Shown one piece after another: positions 18,117-28,163 of a stretch of DNA of 64,000 bases (position 1 is the first letter of the stretch; every line of letters starts with the position of its first letter). Source of the stretch: Paenibacillus sp. 37 (GTDB lineage Bacteria; Bacillota; Bacilli; Paenibacillales; Paenibacillaceae); NCBI RefSeq assembly GCF_008386395.1, contig NZ_CP043761.1:3534001-3598000 (forward strand). The letters run 5' to 3'. The notes under the pieces were generated by a model, which saw nothing but the letters and a program-made list of their open reading frames with translations, did no database searches and had not been told where the DNA came from. The position numbers and the translations under genes are program-made.

Positions 18117-18205
18117 CTAACGAACCTCAGAAACCTTATTCGGGTCAATATCAAGCCATTAAAATCCGCCCGAATCGGGTTAAATAAGACTCCCTGTGTT
18201 CGTTA
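18117..18205. repeat. Inverted pair of a 24-bp dispersed repeat
   Basis: This lies in the 507-base gene-free stretch 17889-18395. One copy at 18117-18140 (CTAACGAACCTCAG...TTATT) faces an inverted copy at 18182-18205. Outer 8 bp (TAACGAAC/GTTCGTTA) and inner AATAAG/CTTATT pair. A short CCCGA-A-TCGGG palindrome lies between them. Two more copies of the same 24-bp unit occur at 45961 and 46010. The rest of the gene-free stretch shows no coding potential. Confidence 0.55.
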
Positions 18206-18302
18206 AATTCCTTCGTTGCGAGGAATAAAAACTGAGATTTCCAATACGCGTCTAACATCTAACTTTGATACCATGTAGTTCGGCCGACTACCCTCATACA
18301 GC

Positions 18303-18336
18303 AAAAAACACCGCGCGCAGGGAGCTGCACGCGGTG
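18303..18336 (-). terminator. Terminator of the GH51 gene
   Basis: On the minus strand: CACCGCG-t-GCAG / CTGC-g-CGCGGTG stem with a four-base loop followed by six T. It lies 60 bases after the GH51 stop codon. Confidence 0.85.
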
Positions 18337-18395
18337 CGAAAAACAATGCTGATGTTGAAGAGTAGGAGAAAATTCTATCCCACTCTTATTATTTA

Positions 18396-19928
<1,533 letters not shown>

Positions 19929-19957
19929 TCATATTTTTGAAAGAATTAACGTGATAT

Positions 19958-19971
19958 TGAATTCGCTTAAA
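19958..19971 (-). promoter_or_regulatory. Weak candidate cre site upstream of abfA
   Basis: TGAATTCGCTTAAA, written as on the plus strand, matches the cre consensus TGWAANCGNTNWCA at 12 of 14 positions in the spacer between abfA and its divergent regulator. Confidence 0.3.
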
Positions 19972-19979
19972 AGCAAAAT

Positions 19980-19994
19980 CAAATCATTGATTTG
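19980..19994. promoter_or_regulatory. Palindrome in the abfA / ArsR spacer
   Basis: CAAATCATTGATTTG is a perfect 7-bp dyad around one base, about 75 bases upstream of abfA and 118 upstream of the regulator. It is a plausible operator for the ArsR-type protein. Confidence 0.45.
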
Positions 19995-20111
19995 TTATCT
20001 AATATGTATCATAATGCTTATATATTGAGCAAGTTCAATTTAATGAGTTCGTAAAATAGCGAATCCTGAAATTGAAATAGATCGATTTTACTCAAAAAGG
20101 AAGTGAACATC

Positions 20112-21044
20112 ATGATGCTTGGGACAGATGCAGCTTCATTACTAATTTACGAGGCACTGGCAAGTGAAGCCCGTTTAAACATTGTGCGCCTGCTGCTACA
20201 AAACAGGGAAATGCATATCAATGCGCTTGCCCAAGAGCTTTTTCTGAGCAAAGCTATTGTAAGTACACATGTAAGCAAGCTGCAAAAAGCCGGAATTGTC
20301 GGTAGCCGAATGAAACGGGAGAACGGCGGAACCTATAAGTACTGTTTTATCGTACGAGAGTTCATGACTATTAACCTGTCACCAGAGCCTGTTGACGCTC
20401 CTTACCATGAAATATCCATACCGGTAGGTCAATATACAGATTATGAAGCATGGCCAACCTGCGGGATTGCGACAACTACGCAGATGATTGGACAGTACGA
20501 CACACCAGCCTGCTTTATGGACCCGGATCGGGTGAACGCTGGAATCCTTTGGATGGCAGCAGGTTTTCTTGAATATAAGATTCCCAATTATCTGTACAAT
20601 GATCAGCATCTTCGAGAGATTGAAATTTCCCTTGAACTAAGCTCGGAAGCGCCAAAGGTGAACGAAAACTGGCCGTCAGATATTCGCTTTACCCTTAATG
20701 GCAATGACCTCGGTACTTGGACAAGCCCTGGTGATTTCGGGGATCGGAAAGGTAAACATACGCCACTATGGTGGAAGCTGGATGTCAACCAGTATGGTGT
20801 ATTGAAAATGCTGCGTATTAACGGGGAAGGCACGTTTATTGATGGTCAGCGCATCTCGGACGTGCGGGTTCAAGACCTGGATCTGGGTGTATCCACCTAT
20901 TGGACCTTTGGATTGAAGCCGGAAGAGGGCGCAGCTGGCCGAGGCGGACTCACCCTGTTTGGCAAAGGTTTTGGCAACTATGATCAGGATATTCTGATTC
21001 GATACTATTATGATGCTCAGGAAAATAAGACTACAGATGAATAG
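20112..21044 (+). CDS. ArsR-type regulator with large C-terminal ligand-binding-like domain
   Basis: This 310-residue protein has an N-terminal ArsR winged helix (YEALASEARLNIVRLLLQ, then LFLSKAIVSTHVSKLQKAGI), residues 5-80. It is followed by a domain of about 220 residues, rich in Trp, Gly and aromatic residues (FTLNGNDLGTWTSPGDFGDR, WWKLDVNQYGVLKMLRING), that looks like a beta sandwich and could bind a sugar. ArsR proteins are normally about 100 residues, so the extension is notable. AAGGAAG precedes the ATG at 20112. The divergent placement suggests control of abfA. Confidence 0.75.
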   Translation: MMLGTDAASLLIYEALASEARLNIVRLLLQNREMHINALAQELFLSKAIVSTHVSKLQKAGIVGSRMKRENGGTYKYCFIVREFMTINLSPEPVDAPYHEISIPVGQYTDYEAWPTCGIATTTQMIGQYDTPACFMDPDRVNAGILWMAAGFLEYKIPNYLYNDQHLREIEISLELSSEAPKVNENWPSDIRFTLNGNDLGTWTSPGDFGDRKGKHTPLWWKLDVNQYGVLKMLRINGEGTFIDGQRISDVRVQDLDLGVSTYWTFGLKPEEGAAGRGGLTLFGKGFGNYDQDILIRYYYDAQENKTTDE

Positions 21045-21122
21045 CTTATGCGTTTTGATAACAATTTATAGAGAGAAAGTTCCACGATGAACCACATGCA
21101 GAACAATTCCAGAGTAATGGTA

Positions 21123-21150
21123 TTGACAACGATTACATAGCTGATATAAG
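21123..21150 (+). promoter_or_regulatory. Sigma-A promoter of licT-bgl operon with overlapping cre site
   Basis: TTGACA at 21123-21128 and TATAAG at 21145-21150 are 16 bases apart. TGACAACGATTACA at 21124-21137 matches the cre consensus at 13 of 14 positions and overlaps the -35, so CcpA would block the promoter. The RAT begins about 15 bases downstream of the -10. Confidence 0.65.
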
Positions 21151-21164
21151 ATACAGCTATATAA

Positions 21165-21194
21165 GGAGTGTCACTGATTCGATCAGGCACCACC
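21165..21194 (+). promoter_or_regulatory. Ribonucleic antiterminator (RAT) 1
   Basis: GGAGTGTCACTGATTCGATC followed by AGGCACCACC is a LicT/BglG-type RAT. Its 3' end overlaps the left arm of the terminator at 21187, so binding of LicT would exclude the terminator. Confidence 0.8.
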
Positions 21195-21254
21195 AAAGTC
21201 TGGATTCCACAAGTTTGTTTATTACTTGTGAATTGGACATTGGTGGTGCTTTTT
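21187..21254 (+). terminator. RAT-controlled terminator upstream of licT
   Basis: GCACCACCAA at 21187 pairs perfectly with TTGGTGGTGC ending at 21249, with an inner CACAAGT/ACTTGTG pairing, followed by TTTTT. Confidence 0.85.
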
Positions 21255-21276
21255 GCATACTGGGGGTGATTGCATC

Positions 21277-22125
21277 ATGAGGTTTAAAAAATCGTTAAAT
21301 AACAACATCGCACTGGCGGAAGACGCCGAAGGCTGTGAAGTCATTGTCATCGGAACGGGTGTTGGCTTCAAAAAAGTAAAAGGACAGCCAATTGAGCAGA
21401 GCCAGATCCAGAAAATGTTCCGAATTGGCTCGAATGATAAATATCAGCGAGTTGAGCAATTTCTCAGTGATATCCCTCTGCAAGTCATCGACATTACGGA
21501 TCAGATTATTGAAGAAGGCAAGACAATGATCGGAAAAAAGCTGAATGACTCGATCCTGTTAACACTTGCGGACCATATTCATTTTGCGCTGGATCGTTTC
21601 AAAAAAGGCGTGGATGTGCAAAATCCGCTTCATTGGGACATTCGCCATCTATATCCTGCTGAATACCGTGCCGGAGAATGGGCAGTTCAAAAAATCAATG
21701 ATGCTTTTCTAGTCTCACTGCCATCTGGTGAATCAAGCTCTATTGCCCTTCATTTCGTGAACTCACAATTCGACTCAGGCAGTATGAACCAAACGATTAA
21801 AATTACACAGATGATTAACGACATTTTAGGTATCATGACTGAACATTTTGGAATGGCACTGAATCAGGAATCTGCTGATTTTTCCAGGTTCATCACCCAT
21901 CTGAGATACTTCATTGTTCGTCAGTTGAACCGTGAAGTGCTCTCGTTCAAAGATCAACAATTTCTATATGATGTATTGTCGGAGCGGTATCCTGTCAGTT
22001 TCCAATGCGCACTCAAAATAAAGGAGGCGATGGAGCAGCAACGCGGATTTGTGATTACTCCCGATGAGATGGTATATCTCATGATCCACATCGAGAGAGT
22101 GACATCCCGTACCGATACGGATTGA
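21277..22125 (+). CDS. licT: BglG/LicT family transcription antiterminator
   Basis: This 282-residue protein has an N-terminal RNA-binding CAT domain (about residues 1-57; MRFKKSLNNNIALAEDAEG, QRVEQFLSDIP) and two PTS regulation domains with conserved His (LADHIHFALDR and DIRHLYPAEYRAG in PRD1; FITHLRYFIVRQL and MIHIERV in PRD2). PRD phosphorylation by HPr and by the beta-glucoside enzyme II sets its activity. The start is ATG 21277 with GGGGGTGAT about seven bases upstream. It sits between two RAT/terminator elements, so it should control its own gene and bglP-bglH. Confidence 0.92.
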   Translation: MRFKKSLNNNIALAEDAEGCEVIVIGTGVGFKKVKGQPIEQSQIQKMFRIGSNDKYQRVEQFLSDIPLQVIDITDQIIEEGKTMIGKKLNDSILLTLADHIHFALDRFKKGVDVQNPLHWDIRHLYPAEYRAGEWAVQKINDAFLVSLPSGESSSIALHFVNSQFDSGSMNQTIKITQMINDILGIMTEHFGMALNQESADFSRFITHLRYFIVRQLNREVLSFKDQQFLYDVLSERYPVSFQCALKIKEAMEQQRGFVITPDEMVYLMIHIERVTSRTDTD

Positions 22126-22176
22126 TCTCCATACAACCTGTTTGAAGTTATACCATCATCAAAATGAATTGAATAT

Positions 22177-22206
22177 GGAGTGTTACTGATTTGATCAGGC
22201 ACCACC
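22177..22206 (+). promoter_or_regulatory. Ribonucleic antiterminator (RAT) 2
   Basis: GGAGTGTTACTGATTTGATC followed by AGGCACCACC is identical to RAT 1 at 28 of 30 positions and overlaps the next terminator, so the same LicT should act on it. Confidence 0.8.
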
Positions 22207-22260
22207 AAATGTTTCCGACTCCGCATCTGCGGCGGGCCGGTATTACATTTGGTTTTTTTT
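22204..22260 (+). terminator. RAT-controlled terminator upstream of bglP
   Basis: ACCAAATG pairs with CATTTGGT, with an inner CGCA-tc-TGCG hairpin, followed by a run of eight or more T ending at the bglP ribosome site. Confidence 0.85.
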
Positions 22261-22283
22261 TCGCCAAAAAAGGAGGAAGCAAC

Positions 22284-24221
22284 ATGAATCATCGGGAGTT
22301 GTCCAAAGAAATTATCCAGTTAACAGGAGGGCAAGAGAATATTACCCAAGCCTGGCATTGCATCACACGGCTTCGGTTCAACGTTCGAGAGCAAAACAAA
22401 GTTCAATTGGAACAGATCAAAGCACTTGATGGTGTGCTCGGTGCACAGTTTCAGAACGATCAGTTTCAGGTGGTCATTGGCAACCAGGTTGCAGCCGTAT
22501 ATGAGCAGATCGAGGATCAAATGAAGCAGAGTAGCATATCGAAGCCCGAAACAGACGCGCCACACTCTAAAGGGATTAATGCTGTTTTGGATACGATCTC
22601 CGGCATTTTCACTCCAATTCTGCCTGCCATCGTAGGTACAGGGATGTTAAAGGGGATTCTGGCACTGCTCGTTACACTTGGAGCGATACAGGAGAAAAGC
22701 GGTGAGTATCAAGTTCTGTCTTCAATAGCAAATGCGGCCTTTTATTTCTTGCCTTTTCTTCTGGCCCTATCATCAGCCCGAAAGTTCAAAGTGAATGAAT
22801 ATATCGCTCTGACGCTTGCAGGTACTTTATTGTATCCTACGATTCTGAACGCGTATCTGGCAAACCAGCTTGAACCGATTCGTTTTCTCTCGCTGCCCGT
22901 GTCCATTGTGAATTACACCCAGTCTGTTATTCCCATTATTCTGGGTGTGTGGCTTCTGAGTTATGTACATCGCTGGGTGGATCGTTTTATTCCCGGTCCG
23001 GTCAAAGTCATCTTTACCTCAATGATTGTGCTAGTCATCACGGTGCCGATTCTATTAATTGCTATTGGCCCCCTAGGGAATTACATGGGCATCTATCTGG
23101 AAATGGGCACTTCTTGGCTCTTTGCCCATTCGGGTCCGTTAACCGGCATAATTCTTGGCGGCTTCATGCCGCTGATTGTTATGACGGGAATGCATTATGC
23201 GTTCTTCCCAGGCACATTGCAGAATCTGAGCAAACTCGGATATGACGTACTTTTACTTCCGATCAACCTGATAACTAATATGAGCCAGGCTGGTGCAGTC
23301 ACGGCTGTTTTCCTCAAGACCAAAGATAAAAGAATGAAATCCATTGCTTTATCCAGTGGAATATCCGCCTTGCTTGGCATTACTGAACCTGCACTGTACG
23401 GTGTCACCTTGAAGCTGAAAAAACCATTTTACGCTTCACTCATCGGTGGAGCAGCAGGGGGGGGATTTATAACCGCAGTGGGTCTGAAATGCTTCGGTTT
23501 TGCTGTGCCAGGATTGCTTTCACTTCCGTTATACATTGGCCCGAATGGTGGGATGTCCAATTTCTGGTATGCATTAATCGGAATCGGCATCAGCTTTAGC
23601 GTTTCCTTCGTGGTGACTTTGCTGCTCAAATGGGATGAGCCAAATACACGCAATTCCGCCATGTCCGAATCAACACAAACATTAACCGAACAGGAACAGG
23701 ATACAACCATTTCCTTTTCTCAAGAAATGGTAACACCTGTCACAGTACATTCCATTGAGGAAAAGAAAGGGGAGGTGTTCAGCCCGCTCATTGGTGAATT
23801 GGTGCCGCTCTCAGAGCTTCCGGATCAAACGTTTGCCGAGGAATTGACCGGGAAAGGTATTGCCATTCGTCCGCAGGATGGACGTGTTACAGCTCCTTTT
23901 GACGGAACCGTCACGTTGGTTGCCAAAAGTAAACATGCGATTATGCTGACCTCCTCCAGTGGAATCGACATTCTCATTCATGTTGGACTAAACAGTGTGT
24001 CGCTCAAAGGGAAATATTTTGACGTGAAGGTAGTTGCCGGACAAGAAGTGAAGAAGGGTGAGTTGCTTCTGGAATTTGATATGGATGGCATTCAGGGTGC
24101 GGGTATTGATCTTGTGACACCAGTCATCGTAACCAATACGCCTGATTACCTCGATGTAGTACCTGTTCAGGTGAAGGGGGTGATTCCAATGAATGAATTG
24201 CTTCTCCTCACCGTTCGTTGA
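22284..24221 (+). CDS. bglP: PTS beta-glucoside transporter, EIIBCA
   Basis: This 645-residue fusion protein has an N-terminal IIB domain (phospho-Cys 26 in WHCITRLRFNV), a ten-helix IIC membrane domain (about residues 110-465; GGFMPLIVMTGMHYAFFPG, GITEPALYG), and a C-terminal IIA domain (about residues 500-640; phospho-His near 566 in ILIHVGLNSVSLKG). It takes up and phosphorylates aryl- or beta-glucosides such as salicin or cellobiose. The start is ATG 22284 with AAGGAGGAAG upstream. It lies between licT and the GH1 gene, the classic bgl order. Confidence 0.93.
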   Translation: MNHRELSKEIIQLTGGQENITQAWHCITRLRFNVREQNKVQLEQIKALDGVLGAQFQNDQFQVVIGNQVAAVYEQIEDQMKQSSISKPETDAPHSKGINAVLDTISGIFTPILPAIVGTGMLKGILALLVTLGAIQEKSGEYQVLSSIANAAFYFLPFLLALSSARKFKVNEYIALTLAGTLLYPTILNAYLANQLEPIRFLSLPVSIVNYTQSVIPIILGVWLLSYVHRWVDRFIPGPVKVIFTSMIVLVITVPILLIAIGPLGNYMGIYLEMGTSWLFAHSGPLTGIILGGFMPLIVMTGMHYAFFPGTLQNLSKLGYDVLLLPINLITNMSQAGAVTAVFLKTKDKRMKSIALSSGISALLGITEPALYGVTLKLKKPFYASLIGGAAGGGFITAVGLKCFGFAVPGLLSLPLYIGPNGGMSNFWYALIGIGISFSVSFVVTLLLKWDEPNTRNSAMSESTQTLTEQEQDTTISFSQEMVTPVTVHSIEEKKGEVFSPLIGELVPLSELPDQTFAEELTGKGIAIRPQDGRVTAPFDGTVTLVAKSKHAIMLTSSSGIDILIHVGLNSVSLKGKYFDVKVVAGQEVKKGELLLEFDMDGIQGAGIDLVTPVIVTNTPDYLDVVPVQVKGVIPMNELLLLTVR

Positions 24222-25730
<1,509 letters not shown>

Positions 25731-25750
25731 TTATACAAAATTCTTACACG

Positions 25751-25780
25751 CCGCCCGTATGGGCGGTTCTTTATTTTACA
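25751..25780 (+). terminator. Terminator of the bgl operon
   Basis: CCGCCC-gtat-GGGCGG hairpin followed by TTCTTTATTTT. Confidence 0.85.
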
Positions 25781-25840
25781 CTAGTAAAATAAGGGATAAT
25801 TATGTAAACTTGTGATATTCAAACAAGAGGAGTGAATTCA

Positions 25841-25867
25841 ATGTCTAACAAGGTGATTGTGCTTTAG
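25841..25867 (+). CDS. Possible 8-codon leader ORF (MSNKVIVL) or gene remnant
   Basis: An ATG with a strong ribosome site (AGAGGAG, seven bases upstream) opens eight codons and then meets TAG, in the same frame as the phosphotransferase that starts 94 bases later. In the -1 frame the sequence stays open for another 33 codons (LGSQKDICVTGIP...) to a TAA next to the phosphotransferase start. It may be a leader peptide or the damaged 5' end of a lost gene. No function is claimed. Confidence 0.3.
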   Translation: MSNKVIVL

Positions 25868-25960
25868 GTTCACAGAAGGATATTTGCGTTACAGGGATTC
25901 CTTTTGTGGACATTGCAGTGCGGGAAACCGTCCAAACAATGTTTACTGGAGGAGATTATT

Positions 25961-27031
25961 ATTAATTTTAACGAAGCTATTAACAGCAGCAATAAGCATG
26001 TATTGGCATTGGTATCCGAGTTGTTTGACCTGGAGGGTTACAACATTCAACTTATTCCGCCTCATGAGGGTGGGCGTAATGTTGTTTACACTTGTGAGCA
26101 AGAGGGGCATGAATCGCTAATTCTCAGAGTGTCTTTTTTGCCTGACAGAAGGCGGGAAGATTATATTGCCGAACTGGAGTATGTTCGGTATTTATTTGAG
26201 CACGGTGCAAGTGTCTCGAATGTGGTCAACTCGAAAAAGGGCAATCTGCTAGAAGAGGTCACATATGATGAGCATACATTCTTTATCTGTATGTTTGTGA
26301 AGGCCAAGGGGAAGTTGCTGGTAGAAAACCATTATCAGTACCGTGAAGGGGTCCCACTTACCGAATACTATTATAATAGCGGTAAAGTTTTGGGGGAAAT
26401 GCATCAGCTATCCAAAAGCTATGAACCTGTTCATGGCAGGCATCATTTTTTGGACAAATATAATACCGAGCATATCGAGAGGTTGGTCCCTGAATCATTC
26501 TCTTTGCTCAGAAGCAAAATGGTGGAACTACTGCAAGCAGTAAAAGAATTGGAGTCGAACCAGGAGACATTGGGCATGATCCATTTCGATTATAATGACG
26601 GGAATTATTCGATCGATTTTGATACGGGACAAATCACGGTATATGATTTCGACAATTCCTGTTATGGCTGGTACATGTTTGACCTCGCAGGTATGTGGAT
26701 CAACGGAGTCGGTTGGGTTCAATTTGAACCTGAAGCGGACAAACGTAAACAGTTCATGGATGAGTATTTCCAAACCGTGCTCGCCGGATACAGATCAGAA
26801 ACCCAGGTTTCTGATGCGATGCTGGAGAAGCTGCCTTTATTTATTCAAGTCAGCCTTCTGGAGAATATTGTGGATCATTTTGAGGTGGCGCAGCGCGAAG
26901 GGAAAGAACCAGAAGAAGATGACGAGGTTCTGCTATATCTCATTAAATGTCTGGAAGAGGATATACCATTTAAGGGATTTTTCCATGATATCTATTCGAG
27001 TGAAGCACCCTTTGAATATGAGGAGCGCTGA
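25961..27031 (+). CDS. APH/choline-kinase-like phosphotransferase, probable ATT start
   Basis: This protein of about 356 residues has the aminoglycoside/choline kinase fold: the catalytic loop HFDYNDGN (Asp base, Asn ligand) near residue 208 and the metal-binding YDFDNSCYGW about 20 residues later. Substrate is unknown; many such genes are not antibiotic-resistance genes. Start: GGAGGAG at 25948-25954 is followed six bases later by ATT AAT TTT AAC (giving MNFNEAINSSNK). There is no ATG, GTG or TTG at a suitable distance, so ATT 25961 is the best supported start. An in-frame TTG at 25904 has no ribosome site. It is transcribed alone after the bgl terminator. Confidence 0.75.
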   Translation: MNFNEAINSSNKHVLALVSELFDLEGYNIQLIPPHEGGRNVVYTCEQEGHESLILRVSFLPDRRREDYIAELEYVRYLFEHGASVSNVVNSKKGNLLEEVTYDEHTFFICMFVKAKGKLLVENHYQYREGVPLTEYYYNSGKVLGEMHQLSKSYEPVHGRHHFLDKYNTEHIERLVPESFSLLRSKMVELLQAVKELESNQETLGMIHFDYNDGNYSIDFDTGQITVYDFDNSCYGWYMFDLAGMWINGVGWVQFEPEADKRKQFMDEYFQTVLAGYRSETQVSDAMLEKLPLFIQVSLLENIVDHFEVAQREGKEPEEDDEVLLYLIKCLEEDIPFKGFFHDIYSSEAPFEYEER

Positions 27032-27135
27032 AGGGTCTAGACCCTAATTAAACCAATAACCAATGATTCTAATGATTCACCAAGGTGGGGAGGCAGCCGG
27101 ATCGACCGGTTGCCTCTTTGTTTGTTTGCGGTATG

Positions 27136-27966
27136 TTATTCAAATTTGGAAGGAGGCACGTTGTAGAATTTTTTGAATGCTTTGGAGAACGTAAAGGGAT
27201 CAGGATATCCCAGAAATCCGGCAATTTGCTGGATCGTATATTTTTTCTCGTACAGATAATCTCTGGCCCGGTTCATTTTGATTTGATTAATGTACTGCCC
27301 AGGTGTGATACCGAGAATTTTTTTGAACAAAGAAATAAAATATTTCTCAGAGACGCCAGCAATAACAGCAAGTTCATTCACTCGGATGGCACGATGCAGA
27401 TTCGCATCCACGTATGGGAAGACATTCTGCAGAACCTCCAGGCTTGCTTCAATTTTCCTCGGTTTTCGGTCTTTCAGAAACTCACCGTGATACAGCCCTT
27501 GCCTATGTAATTCCAAAATTTTGGCGATGACGAGAAGTAAAGAGGCTTTCAAGTAAAGCGGACTTCCGGAAGCGCCGTTACTCTGCTTGAATCTTTGATA
27601 GGATGAGGTGAACAGCGTTGATTCCTCATGAATCAGATTACCAGGTACAATGCCTGGGAGTTGAAACTCGCCGAGAATTCGCTTTTGCTCAGCGATGCTG
27701 AAATCAAAGTGCATGTATATAAATCGGCACAGATCTCCGGTCGTGGAAGCAGTGTAGGGCATATCCGGATAAAAAAACACGACGTCACCAGGGCCTGCCA
27801 TATGCTCGATTCCATCGATGGTGATCTGGACGTAGCCTGCTGTAATGAACCACAGATCATAATCGGAATGTGACTTGTGCTCAATCCAATGACTGTCATG
27901 CGTCTGTTCCAGATAAGAGCTCATGCGAAGCGTGATATACTCCGAAAGCTCGTCGATTATACTCAT
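27136..27966 (-). CDS. AraC family transcriptional regulator
   Basis: This protein of about 276 residues has an N-terminal cupin-type sugar-sensing domain (DYDLWFITAGYVQITIDGIE, GPGDVVFFYPDMPY) and a C-terminal AraC DNA-binding domain with two helix-turn-helix units (IRVNELAVIAGVSEKYFISL; YTIQQIAGFLGYPDPFTFSK). The start is uncertain: ATG 27966 has AGGGA eight bases upstream, and ATG 27987 is an alternative seven codons earlier. It is divergent from the GH4 gene and probably activates it. Confidence 0.85.
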   Translation of the reverse strand: MSIIDELSEYITLRMSSYLEQTHDSHWIEHKSHSDYDLWFITAGYVQITIDGIEHMAGPGDVVFFYPDMPYTASTTGDLCRFIYMHFDFSIAEQKRILGEFQLPGIVPGNLIHEESTLFTSSYQRFKQSNGASGSPLYLKASLLLVIAKILELHRQGLYHGEFLKDRKPRKIEASLEVLQNVFPYVDANLHRAIRVNELAVIAGVSEKYFISLFKKILGITPGQYINQIKMNRARDYLYEKKYTIQQIAGFLGYPDPFTFSKAFKKFYNVPPSKFE

Positions 27967-28104
27967 ATTTACAGTCCCTGCATGCATCGAATTCAGCCTA
28001 TTCCTCTCTACTTTATGACATCCTTCATTTTTCCCTATCATACCAAAGGAATTACTCCTTGTTAACCATCTTACGATATGACATCTTTTGAAAACTATCA
28101 CACA

Positions 28105-28132
28105 TTCCGATTCCCGCCCACTCACCTATAAT
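28105..28132 (+). promoter_or_regulatory. Candidate promoter of the GH4 gene
   Basis: A perfect -10 (TATAAT at 28127-28132) has only a poor -35 (TTCCGA at 28105, 16-base spacer). A weak -35 fits a promoter that needs the divergent AraC activator. Confidence 0.45.
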
Positions 28133-28163
28133 GAACTTATATCGTTACGAGGAGGGGTTATAG

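Noticed and set aside
25857..26120. +1 frame after MSNKVIVL (CTT TAG) as a prfB-like programmed frameshift
   Set aside because: The +1 product is a non-protein-like sequence and does not join the phosphotransferase frame; no internal Shine-Dalgarno-like stimulator sits at the required distance.
25961..27031. Aminoglycoside resistance gene
   Set aside because: Only the general kinase fold and catalytic loop are visible; no similarity to a specific resistance enzyme can be claimed from sequence reading.
27085..27510. 141-codon plus-strand frame opposite the AraC gene
   Set aside because: It covers the AraC DNA-binding domain in antisense; the minus-strand protein has clear helix-turn-helix motifs.
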